Assembly (NCBI RefSeq): GCF_902833085.1
Contig: NZ_CADFEB010000005.1
Span: 1 to 64,000, forward strand
Direction of reading: 5' to 3'
DNA length: 64,000 nt
From: Burkholderia ubonensis
Lineage (GTDB): Bacteria > Pseudomonadota > Gammaproteobacteria > Burkholderiales > Burkholderiaceae
This document shows, piece by piece, positions 1 through 6,956 of this stretch (position 1 is the stretch's first letter; the number at the start of each line of letters is the position of its first letter). The notes under the pieces were generated by a model that saw nothing but the letters and a program-made list of their open reading frames with translations, did not search any database and was not told the origin of the DNA. Both the position numbers and the translations under genes were made by a program.

Positions 1-12
1 CTTGCGCGCCAT
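1..12 (-). CDS. First codons of a gene running out of the window (partial)
   Basis: Read on the minus strand, a strong ribosome binding site (GGAGGTG) sits 3 bases before an ATG whose first four codons give M-A-R-K before the window ends. Nothing can be said about the product. The call rests only on the ribosome binding site and start codon. Confidence 0.4.
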
Positions 13-85
13 GATCACCTCCACTCAATTTCGCTTGATCATAGAGCAACACAATTCCATGTAAAGTTATTTTTGGGACGGAACA

Positions 86-160
86 CTAGGTGCCGACGGT
101 ACCGCCGACCACAGTCAGCAGGGCGACGGCAAGCAGAAAACTCTTCATGATGCGTTTCAT
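86..160 (-). pseudogene. N-terminal half of a small secreted-peptide gene, truncated
   Basis: The minus strand reads MKRIMKSFLLAVALLTVV followed by GGTVGT and a stop: a good signal-peptide start (basic residues, then a hydrophobic core) that ends after 24 residues without a cleavage site. The coding sequence ends inside a 20-bp sequence (91-110) that recurs at 2967-2986. At that second copy the reading GTVG continues into a signal-peptide end (...SAHA) and a short cysteine-containing tail. The two halves therefore look like one gene of about 52 codons split between the two ends of the island. Function unknown. Confidence 0.5.
91..110. repeat. Left copy of 20-bp imperfect direct repeat (possible attachment site)
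   Basis: It matches 2967-2986 at 18 of 20 positions, with a perfect 14-base core TGCCGACGGTACCG. The right copy extends to a perfect 18-bp palindrome, and this copy has two changes from it. An integrase remnant lies 240 bp inside this copy, the usual arrangement at an island end. The assignment as an attachment site is inferred. Confidence 0.4.
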
Positions 161-339
161 GGCTTCTCCCCGGGGCAGCAGGCATACTCACCCGAAGTCT
201 AGTTCGCCTATTGAACAGGTCAAATACGGAGGCATGGTCAGTCGAGCCAGCGCTTATCTGATGGCTTCCCGGACATGTGATGTGATCCTCGATTTTCGGA
301 GCGCCTAGCCGCTCATCAGCCACCCAAAAATTCTCAAAC

Positions 340-370
340 AAAACAGGCGCTTAGGCGCCTGTTTTGTTTT
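340..370. terminator. Bidirectional rho-independent terminator
   Basis: A perfect 11-bp stem (AAAACAGGCGC with its complement) encloses the loop TTAG and has T-rich runs on both strands. On the minus strand it follows directly after the integrase remnant. Confidence 0.75.
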
Positions 371-779
371 GCGGGGGACAACTCGGGGACAATAACGTCG
401 TTTTGAGCCTTGCCATCTCCAGAGCGTTCTGCTCACCATCCACCCATTTCGCATACGTCGTCAGATAAATCTCGATGCTGTGCCTGAGTTGTTTCAGAAT
501 CGGCGTCCAGAAGCTGCGGCGGAATGCCCGCTCATCCTCCCGGCGCTTGTCGTACCTGGGATCGTCGAAGACTGCTGCGCCGGCAATTCCCGTGAACGCA
601 CGCTGCCGCCTCAATGCACTTAGTGCGCGGCTGTTCAATTGGGCCGTGCGCGCGACTGCCGTCTGAGTGCGATTCTTGTGCTCGCCACGCACGAGCACCT
701 CCGCATCGAGGGTTGTCCTGCTCGGCAGATCTACGTTCAGCCACTGCAGGCCGAAGATCTCCGAAGTCCGTAGCCCGGT
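351..779 (-). pseudogene. Tyrosine recombinase (phage integrase) remnant
   Basis: The C-terminal part of a tyrosine-family site-specific recombinase is recognisable from TGLRTSEIFGLQW (box I, with its catalytic Arg) through RRSFWTPILKQL to HSIEIYLTTYAKWVDGEQN (the box containing the catalytic Tyr). Intact relatives have about 30 residues with the HxxR box between the KQL triplet and HSIE. Here KQL runs straight into RHSIE, so the HxxR box has been deleted. The N-terminal catalytic part is also missing; the frame continues upstream to 917 through an unrelated hydrophobic segment. The product cannot be catalytic. It marks an island whose integrase has decayed. Confidence 0.75.
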
Positions 780-986
780 TACTTGGCCGGAAGAACCGGA
801 CGAGGGCGCGATCGCAAGCAGGTTGAGGCCGATCGCGAGAATCAGAACAGCGCCCCCAAGAGAGCGACGTGGCATGAAGCCTCTGCTTCGGCGCTCGTCC
901 ATCAGACGACGATTCACCGCGCCGCGCCATCAGCCGCACGGCGGAGCGCCCGGAGTGTTGCTACGAGCCGCGCTCGACGCTAGGGG

Positions 987-1799
987 TTAGTCCTTTTTGT
1001 AGACGTGTTTGGTCTTGCTGATCCCGCGCGGGATCACCGACCGGATCATTCCCCGCACCGCTGCGTCGGCCTGTAAAACAGCATTTCGAATCGGCTCGTC
1101 CGGGCGACCGCGAAACGATGTTGGATGGAAGTACTCATCCTTGCCGATCGGCTTCTGGGAGAAGTAATAGTTCGAGACACAGCAGCGATTTTCGCTGCTC
1201 ACGTTTTTCGAAACGGAGTGCCACGAATGCTGATTGGTTGCCATCACAACCAAACGGTTGAAGCTGCTGACAACCGTTTGGGGGCGTGACTTGGGACCCG
1301 ACGGCCATAGCTCAAGATTGCCGCCGTTTTCCAGCTTCCAGTCCGGCGAAACGTAATACAGGAGATTGAGGACGCGATAGCGCTGCCGATCTTTGTCGTG
1401 CGAGTTATCAAGGTGTGGATTAAGGAAGTGCCCCTGACCCATAACCGAGATGCCACCGGCATAGAGATGCTCGTCCGGTTCAAGCGATGTAACACCAGTA
1501 ATTTCCGCAATCACTTCGACGATTTCGGGCTGCTGGAATGCAAAGGTTATCTCTTCGAGAATGGGATTGTGCTCATTCATCTGCGAAGACACGTACTTGA
1601 GTTCTCGAATGCTCTTGCGAAGCATCAATGATGATGATTCCGGAAAAGCGTCGCGGATTTTATTAGCAACTTCGGCAGGAAGTAGGTCGTCGATATAAAA
1701 GTGATTCGCGGGGGACGTTGATTCCCATTGCTTTCGAAGCGCGAATAGGCGGTTTCGCAGTCTTGCTGCCAACAGAGCGGAAATTTCTCTTCTGTCCAT
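987..1799 (-). CDS. 2-oxoglutarate/Fe(II)-dependent oxygenase family protein
   Basis: A 270-residue protein with the iron-binding triad of the 2OG-Fe(II) dioxygenase fold: H129-x-D131 (NPHLDNSHD), distal H194 in NQHSWHS, and R205 (ENRCCVSNYYFS) as the likely 2-oxoglutarate contact. This family hydroxylates small molecules, peptides or sugars; members of this size often sit in surface-polysaccharide or natural-product islands, but no partner gene is present and the substrate is unknown. I chose the ATG at 1799 because GAGGAA precedes it by about 11 bases; an in-frame ATG at 1850 lacks a ribosome binding site. Base composition is more AT-rich than the chromosome on either side, consistent with horizontal transfer. 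Confidence 0.8.
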   Translation of the reverse strand: MDRREISALLAARLRNRLFALRKQWESTSPANHFYIDDLLPAEVANKIRDAFPESSSLMLRKSIRELKYVSSQMNEHNPILEEITFAFQQPEIVEVIAEITGVTSLEPDEHLYAGGISVMGQGHFLNPHLDNSHDKDRQRYRVLNLLYYVSPDWKLENGGNLELWPSGPKSRPQTVVSSFNRLVVMATNQHSWHSVSKNVSSENRCCVSNYYFSQKPIGKDEYFHPTSFRGRPDEPIRNAVLQADAAVRGMIRSVIPRGISKTKHVYKKD

Positions 1800-2059
1800 T
1801 TGGATTATTTCCTCGCGAATGGTTTGAACTGAGGATAACACACCCCTCATGCGATTCTTGGCGCCCGGTCTCGGGTATCGCTTCGATCTGCTTAATTACG
1901 GCCGCACCTGCGGCCGCTTTCTTGTGTCGCGCGCGCAGCTCGTATTCACAGCCGATGGAGTTGACCCTGCAATTCCGGGCGCGCTCTACGTGAATGACTG
2001 CGTCCGGATTCAACTCCTAGGGCGTGTTCACACTATTGGTTTGAGGTTATGCTTCGGAG

Positions 2060-2817
2060 ATGGAAATCTCCGAAGCCCAATTCAAACAGATCGAACATTG
2101 CCTGCCGCGCCAACGAGGCAATGTGAGTCTGTCGAACCTGCAAGTGCTCAATGCGATCCTTTACGTAGCCGAACAAGGCTGCAAGTGGCGCGGTTTGCCT
2201 TCGCGCTTCGGCCGTTGGCACACGATCTACACGCGCATGAACCGCTGGTCCCGCAGCGGTGTGCTGGACCGGGTGTTCACGGAGTTGCAGCGCGCGCAGA
2301 TTATCCGCGTCCGGATCGAAGCGGTATCGCTGGATAGCACAATCGTCAAAGTTCATCCTGATGGGACCGGCGCATTAAAAAAAACGGACCACAAGCCATC
2401 GGAAAATCTCGCGGAGGATGGACAACCAAGATTCATATGGTTGCCGCGGATGCTCGAACAGCCATAACGTTTGCTCTGTCGCCCGGCCAAGCTGGCGATG
2501 CTCCGCAAGGGCGCGCACTTCTCGAAAGTCTGGGGCCGCCGAACCGGCCGCTGTACCTCCTGATGGACAAAGCATACGAGGGCAACGAAACTCGGCAACT
2601 CGCGCTCGACCTTGGCTTCATTCCCGTCGTGCCGCCGTTGCGTACACGTGTTGAGCCTTGGGAGTACGACCGCGAAATGTACAAGCGTCGCAACGAAGTC
2701 GAACGACTGTTCCGCCGCTTGAAAGGCTTTCGACGCATCTTCTCGCGCTTTGACAAGCTCGATGTGATGTTCATTGCCTTTATCAACTTCGCCTTGATCA
2801 TTGAAGGCTTGCGATAG
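2060..2817 (+). CDS. IS5-family DDE transposase, made by -1 frameshifting from two frames
   Basis: Frame A (from 2060) encodes an N-terminal DUF4096-type DNA-binding region and the first catalytic Asp in the context VSLDSTIVKVHP. Frame B (ending at 2817) carries the DDE core with MDKAYEGNETR and the C-terminal YKRRNEVERLFRRLKGF, the typical IS5 Glu signature. The frames overlap at A8 (2377-2384). Slipping back one base there joins LKK in frame A to NGPQAIGKSRGGWTTK in frame B, the conserved central region of these transposases. Frame A alone would stop at 2467. Frame B also has its own ATG at 2437. Confidence 0.88.
2377..2384 (+). other. A8 slippery site for transposase frameshifting
   Basis: Eight consecutive A follow codon TTA of frame A. 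A -1 shift here is needed to join both transposase halves, as known for many IS5 elements of the IS427 group. Confidence 0.7.
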
Positions 2818-2877
2818 TGTGAACACGCCCTAGGCGGGCTTGATTACTGCGCTCGCTCACTTGGAACCGGGCTTGGG

Positions 2878-3166
2878 TCAGGGCGGATTGCTGCCACCAT
2901 CCTGCGGATAACCACGGCAGCCGCACGGCTCGGCATGAGCCGACGGGGCAAAGAGAACCGCATAGATGCCGACGGTACCGTCGGCCAGGGGCGCGCTGTA
3001 CGCACCCGCAATCACGAGCCCGCTTAGAACGAAAAATAAGTCGACGGCCAGATAGCCGTTCCGGGTTATGTCGAGCCCCGGCAGGCATGAAATGCATGTG
3101 GTAGAAGGCAACGAACAGGGCTGCCGCACCGCGCAGCCCGTCGAGCCCGGCTATTGGCCTTTTCAT
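2878..3166 (-). pseudogene. Acyltransferase family 3 N-terminal remnant, frameshifted, joined to a foreign tail
   Basis: From the ATG at 3166 the minus strand gives IAGLDGLRGAAALFVAFYHM, the hallmark start of membrane O-acyltransferases (OafA/NdvB-type). After HFMP the reading must shift frame to continue as GYLAVDLFFVLSGLVIAGAY, the next conserved segment. Homology ends at ADGTVG (about 2970). From there the frame runs into a signal-peptide end (APSAHA) and the tail EPCGCRGYPQDGGSNPP before a stop at 2878. The gene is therefore broken twice: an internal frameshift, and loss of all but the first one or two membrane helices. The tail appears to be the missing half of the small gene at 86-160. 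Confidence 0.65.
2967..2986. repeat. Right copy of 20-bp imperfect direct repeat, containing an 18-bp palindrome
   Basis: It shares the 14-base core TGCCGACGGTACCG with 91-104 and 18 of 20 bases overall. Positions 2968-2985 (GCCGACGGTACCGTCGGC) form a perfect palindrome. It lies exactly where acyltransferase homology changes into the small-peptide tail. Confidence 0.4.
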
Positions 3167-3378
3167 CCGGCGACCCACGGTGATGATTGGCGTTTCCCCG
3201 CAATTGACCGAGTTATATTGGAAAGGCTCCCATAGGGAAAGCCACTACGTGTCAGCTCGAACGCTCGTTTCGTGAGTTCCGCAGCGCGTTGATTCGATAA
3301 CGGGTTTGATCCGATCAAGGCAACGATCGTCCAGCCATCACGACCGAACGTCACACATCGCCAATCCGAACACCGACA
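3167..3378. other. No recognisable gene
   Basis: About 210 bases between the island remnant and the next gene. A 63-codon frame on the minus strand (3163-3354) has no ribosome binding site and no recognisable similarity. I see no other structure here. Confidence 0.5.
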
Positions 3379-3651
3379 TCACTCGCCCGACTTCCCCCAA
3401 GACTCCGGATCGAATCCCTGCTGATCATCCGGAGGAGGAAGGTCAAGAACGAGTTTGACGGCGCTCGTGTTGGTCTTGAGCGAAAACACCCGGCCGATGA
3501 CGAGAAACGTCTGTTGCAAATTCTCGAGTTCGACGAAGTCGCCCGGTTGCGGGAGATGTGCACCCTGGTCGTACGAAAAGCTGGTGCTGGTTTGATCGCC
3601 GACCGCGTGCGCGGCCAGTTCGGTGAATTCGATCGTGATGTGCGTGGTCAT
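3379..3651 (-). CDS. Hypothetical protein, 90 residues
   Basis: A compact acidic protein beginning MTTHITIEFTELAAHAVGD, with no signal peptide or membrane segment. The pattern of alternating strands (FVELENLQQTFLVIGRVFSL) suggests a small beta-barrel-like fold, but I do not recognise a family. The ATG at 3651 has an AGG about 8 bases upstream; the frame stays open further upstream but without a better start. The C-terminus is Pro- and Asp-rich. Confidence 0.65.
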   Translation of the reverse strand: MTTHITIEFTELAAHAVGDQTSTSFSYDQGAHLPQPGDFVELENLQQTFLVIGRVFSLKTNTSAVKLVLDLPPPDDQQGFDPESWGKSGE

Positions 3652-3784
3652 GCGAAACCTGCCGTGTATGGGGGTGAAGTGGTCAGAGGCTTCAATTCTC
3701 GCATAGCGGCGCTTAGCCTCTTGGAGTATCGGCAGGATGAACGTCATGACGCGCCGCAGCCGCATCTCTCCGCGGGTTGTTGAC

Positions 3785-3819
3785 GTCCCCGTGACTCGGA
3801 CGCCACGGGGACCTTTTTC
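3785..3819 (+). terminator. Rho-independent terminator
   Basis: The stem GTCCCCGTG pairs with CACGGGGAC and is followed by CTTTTTC on the plus strand. No plus-strand protein gene precedes it, so it may end a small RNA. It closely resembles the terminator at 3994-4028. Confidence 0.6.
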
Positions 3820-4028
3820 GCTCTGCGACCGCAACCAGCCAGGATTCCCGGCCATGCGAACTGTGATGCTTCGACGCAAGCGAAAATGTGTGTCCGGCTG
3901 CAATCCCCGGACCAGTAAACTTCGAGGCGTCCGACCTTACCCAAATGCTTCAAGACCCTCGGTCGGGCACCGTGTCTCTCAACGGTTTTTCACATCCCCA
4001 CGGTTTCAAGGCCCGTGGGGATTTTTTT
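3820..4028 (+). ncRNA. Candidate small RNA ending at an intrinsic terminator
   Basis: This 210-base stretch carries no supported protein gene. It contains a GTCCGG/CCGGAC hairpin (3892-3912) and ends in a strong terminator: ATCCCCACGG pairing with CCGTGGGGAT, then seven T (3994-4028). All neighbouring protein genes point the other way, so the terminator needs another transcript. No clear promoter was identified, so this is tentative. Confidence 0.3.
3994..4028 (+). terminator. Rho-independent terminator
   Basis: A 10-bp stem (3994-4003 with 4012-4021) is followed by a T run on the plus strand. On the minus strand no T run follows, so it does not serve the DUF1330 gene that ends at 4072. Confidence 0.65.
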
Positions 4029-4071
4029 CGCGCGAATGCGAAGCTGGGCGGTTCTCCGGCAGCCGCTTCGC

Positions 4072-4359
4072 TCACGTGCCCTCGACCAGCACTGCGCGAT
4101 AGCGCCCACCCTTGAAGCGATGCTGGACGACCGCCTGGTATTCGGGGCTGTCATACCATGCGCGCGCTGCCGCCTTCGACGGAAACTCGACGATCACGAC
4201 GCCTTCCGGGCCTTCGCCCTCGAGCGTCTCCTGATCGCCGTACGCTGCGAGCACCTTCAACGGATGGCCGGCGAGCGTCGCGCCGACCTTGCTCTGGTAG
4301 ATGTCGAGTTCCTGCTGATCCTGCGTACTTTCAAGGGTGAAGACGATATAGGTCGCCAA
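4072..4359 (-). CDS. DUF1330 family protein
   Basis: A 95-residue ferredoxin-like-fold protein of the DUF1330 family (dimeric alpha-beta barrel superfamily), recognised by ATYIVFTLEST at the start and EFPSKAAARAWYDSPEYQAV in the second half. The biochemical role of the family is not established. I chose the TTG at 4359: GAGGAG precedes it by 7 bases and MATYIVF matches the usual family start. The in-frame ATG at 4374 overlaps that ribosome binding site and is unlikely to be used. It is a single-gene unit. Confidence 0.8.
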   Translation of the reverse strand: MATYIVFTLESTQDQQELDIYQSKVGATLAGHPLKVLAAYGDQETLEGEGPEGVVIVEFPSKAAARAWYDSPEYQAVVQHRFKGGRYRAVLVEGT

Positions 4360-4503
4360 GATTACACTCCTCATGCGGTTCGGAAACGACCCGACGACCG
4401 CGGGGCCATCGGGCTGCCTGATGCTGCGCGACTCGCGACGCGATCGCGGCATCGATCGTACACCGCAGCCGCAGTTGCCGCTTGCACCCGGCACGACCCG
4501 TCC

Positions 4504-5526
4504 TTATTGCGACAGATAGCGCACCTTCCGCTGCCACTTCCCGTTGACCAGACGCTCGTCGGTGATCGCCATCCTGCCGTCGCCGCGCGCTCCATCCTCG
4601 ATATGCCGTTCCACCGCGATCGGCAGATTCCGCTCGACGCGATAGACGGTCGTTTCGTGATAGCAGCATCCGCTCTTGCCGAGCGTTCGGAGTCGCTTGT
4701 TCCTGGTGTCGACGTCGAAGAAACCGAGCGAGGACCGTGTCAGCTCACTCATCGCGTCATTGAGGATGAACTTGCCGCTGTTCGGATCGAACACGTAGAC
4801 GTCGTAACTCGGCCCGCCATAGCTGCCCTCGTTGCCGGTCTGGACGCCGAAATCGTCGTGACCGTCGAAGTTGAAGTCGCCGACATTGACAACACCCTGA
4901 TAGTCGTAAAGCCGGGCGGAATTGGCGAGCGGCTTGCCGGATGCCATCAGCGTCGCGAAGATCATCGGCATGTCGAGCGTCTGCAGCGGCTTTGCCGCGC
5001 CTTTCCGGTAGACGGTTATTTGTCCGGGCGCATTGCAGGTCTCGCTGTCCTTGCCCTTCGGGGTCGGGCAATCGGCGTACATCCGCACATTGAAGTCGAA
5101 CTGCGTGGAGACATCGTCGAGCCGGAATCGGCTGCCGCCCCCGTTTTTCACGGCGTCGGGGAAGTCCGGCAAGTCCTGCAGTTCGTCGATCCGCCGTCGA
5201 TACGCGTCTTTCAGTGCGCGCACGTCGACGCGCGCGTTGGTCGGCTGCAGCGATTTTAGCCATGCGCGCTGCGTCGTGCGCACGCCGTTTCGCGTTTCGC
5301 CTTCGGTCAGGCCGAGCGCAACGCGATAAGTATCGTCGAGCCGTTCGTCGAGCCGGGACAATTCCGCGTCGCCGCAGATGGCGCGCTCGACGTCGGTGCG
5401 CGCCGCGCGGCAATCGAAACTGGCCGCGACGGCGTGGGCGGGCAGCCATGACAAGGCGGCGACGCACAGCAAAGCGGCGAGGCGTCCGGATCGGAGCAGG
5501 GGAATCGAAATCATGTCGGTCGTCAT
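4504..5526 (-). CDS. LprI-domain / XAC2610-like secreted protein
   Basis: A 340-residue exported protein. A signal peptide (hydrophobic LAALLCVAALSWLPAHAVA) is followed by a lysozyme-inhibitor LprI-type domain (DUF1311) at about residues 37-110, with FDCRAARTDVERAICGDAEL. The C-terminal half contains VGDFNFDGHDDFGVQTGNEG, a calcium-binding FG-GAP-like Asp loop as in XAC2610, the Xanthomonas immunity protein against a type IV secretion peptidoglycan hydrolase. A periplasmic role in blocking or resisting muramidases is plausible by family, but no effector gene is adjacent. ATG codons at 5526 and 5514 are both possible starts and neither has a clear ribosome binding site. Confidence 0.75.
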   Translation of the reverse strand: MTTDMISIPLLRSGRLAALLCVAALSWLPAHAVAASFDCRAARTDVERAICGDAELSRLDERLDDTYRVALGLTEGETRNGVRTTQRAWLKSLQPTNARVDVRALKDAYRRRIDELQDLPDFPDAVKNGGGSRFRLDDVSTQFDFNVRMYADCPTPKGKDSETCNAPGQITVYRKGAAKPLQTLDMPMIFATLMASGKPLANSARLYDYQGVVNVGDFNFDGHDDFGVQTGNEGSYGGPSYDVYVFDPNSGKFILNDAMSELTRSSLGFFDVDTRNKRLRTLGKSGCCYHETTVYRVERNLPIAVERHIEDGARGDGRMAITDERLVNGKWQRKVRYLSQ

Positions 5527-5819
5527 TTTGTCGGTTGCGGTGACGCGTCAGGCCGTGTGACCCCGTCCGTCTCTCTCCGGACGCAGCGAGACGATGAAGC
5601 ATGCGCTTCGCGCGCGCTCGACGCCAGCCGGAAATATAGCGCCGGCCGGGCCGGCGCGGGCAGGCGAAACCGTCGGCAGATCGCGGCGCCACTGCGCCGA
5701 AAAAAATTTCAGCCCGTCTGTCGATTTCGCGCTTGCTCGCCCGTCGTATGGTCGCAGGCGTGCGCATCGCGCGCCGCGTTCCGTTTTCCGATCCGACAAC
5801 CGACTCAAGGAGCCCGCTC

Positions 5820-6293
5820 ATGTCCACGTCCGTCAAACCGATCCCGGAAGGGATGCGCACGCTTACGCCGCACCTGATCTGCGCCGGCGCCGCCGATGCG
5901 ATCGAGTTCTACCGGCAGGCGTTCAACGCGGTCGAGCGGGTGCGCCTGCCTGCCCCGAACGGCAAGCTGATGCACGCCTGCCTGACCATCGGCGATTCGT
6001 CGCTGATGCTCGTCGACGAAATGCCCGAGCACGGCGCGCTCGGACCGAAGGCATTGAAAGGAACGGCCGTCTGCCTGCATCTGTTCGTGCCGGACGTCGA
6101 CGCGGCGATCGCGCAGGCCGTCGCGGCCGGCGCGAAGCTCACGATGCCGGCGGCCGACATGTTCTGGGGCGATCGCTATGGCCAGGTCGAGGATCCGTTC
6201 GGGCATCGCTGGTCGCTCGCAACGCATCAGCGCGACCTGACGCCGGAGCAGATCCGCGACGCAATGGCCAGCGCGCCAGGCTGCGGAGGCTGA
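5820..6293 (+). CDS. VOC superfamily (PhnB-like glyoxalase fold) protein
   Basis: A 157-residue protein with two paired beta-alpha-beta3 modules typical of the PhnB/YdhR-type vicinal oxygen chelate family: TPHLICAGAADAIEFYRQAF at the start and MFWGDRYGQVEDPFGHRWSL near the end. Such proteins usually bind a metal or small hydrophobic ligand, but the substrate is not predictable. AAGGAG lies about 7 bases before the ATG at 5820. It is cytoplasmic with no signal peptide. The reading frame stays open upstream from 5733, but that start has no ribosome binding site. Confidence 0.85.
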   Translation: MSTSVKPIPEGMRTLTPHLICAGAADAIEFYRQAFNAVERVRLPAPNGKLMHACLTIGDSSLMLVDEMPEHGALGPKALKGTAVCLHLFVPDVDAAIAQAVAAGAKLTMPAADMFWGDRYGQVEDPFGHRWSLATHQRDLTPEQIRDAMASAPGCGG

Positions 6294-6602
6294 GCGGTTC
6301 CGGGCAGCCGGGCATGCATGGGTCGGGCGAGAAGGGCGAAGCCAAGCCGGTTGGTCAACTGCGCGAGATCGTCGATGGCTGCGAGATGCAACGCGGCGAT
6401 CTCGCGCGGTCATGCGGGCGAGGTCTTCGAGCAACGACAGCTCGTCGTGGTCGAGCGAGGATGGTTGCGTGCACGATTCGTGCGCCGTCCGTCACGCGCG
6501 AGCAGCGCGTGCGATGTCGCGCGCGTGTGCGTCGCAGTCCGCCTAAAGTCGTTCGTTGCGATGCCGTAAATAAAGCGAAGCTATTGTTCAAGACAACGCA
6601 AC
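6294..6602. other. Intergenic, no gene recognised
   Basis: About 310 bases after the VOC gene. Frames here on both strands are Arg-rich shadows. The last 60 bases are more AT-rich and may hold the promoter of the following small gene. No hairpin with a T run is visible. Confidence 0.5.
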
Positions 6603-6830
6603 ATGGTCCGTCTCCTGTACGCCGGGTATCTCGCTTTTGCGCTCTACATCATCTATCCGATGGTCCAGAACTACCTCGCGGCAGACGAGGCGTGCCTTCG
6701 CGGCGCATCGTCGATGAGCGTCGCCGCCGCGGTCACGCCTCCGGCCAGCGACGCGCACGCGCGCAAGCGCAACTGCGCGCTGGAAGCGCGGATCAACGTC
6801 GTTGCCGGGCGGTCAGGCGAGATCCATTGA
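6603..6830 (+). CDS. Small single-pass membrane protein, hypothetical
   Basis: Seventy-five residues. One hydrophobic helix lies near the N-terminus (LLYAGYLAFALYIIYPMV, residues 4-21), followed by a soluble tail with two Cys. The ribosome binding site is weak (AACGCAAC). I do not recognise a family. The helix and the codon pattern argue for a real gene, but it could be chance. Confidence 0.45.
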   Translation: MVRLLYAGYLAFALYIIYPMVQNYLAADEACLRGASSMSVAAAVTPPASDAHARKRNCALEARINVVAGRSGEIH

Positions 6831-6956
6831 CCAGCGCATCGGCGCAGCGAATCGTTGGCCGTTCGGCAGAGTTGAGCAACGTTCGCCGGTCGCCGATCAT
6901 CGATCCATGTCGTGCGCGGCGGCGCCCGTGAGGGCGCGCGTTACGCGTCGGCGCCG

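Larger units (their letters stand above)
2020..2830 (+). mobile_element. IS5-family insertion sequence (IS427-like group), about 811 bp
   Basis: The ends are perfect 17-bp inverted repeats, GGGCGTGTTCACACTAT at 2020-2036 and its complement at 2814-2830. They are flanked on both sides by TA (2018-2019 and 2831-2832), the short target duplication typical of this group. The element holds two overlapping transposase frames joined by a run of eight A. It appears complete and recent, and it sits inside the decayed island between the oxygenase gene and the acyltransferase remnant. Confidence 0.9.

Noticed and set aside
39..341. 100-codon minus-strand frame
   Set aside because: No ribosome binding site, composition unlike a protein, and it covers the split small gene and intergenic DNA.
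1663..2013. 116-codon minus-strand frame beginning next to the IS left end
   Set aside because: It overlaps the supported oxygenase gene for half its length. The part from 2013 to about 1850 might be the tail of a gene cut by the IS, but no family could be recognised and it does not continue in frame across the IS.
1..3378. tRNA gene as island attachment site
   Set aside because: No tRNA-like cloverleaf or 3' end could be seen near either repeat copy.
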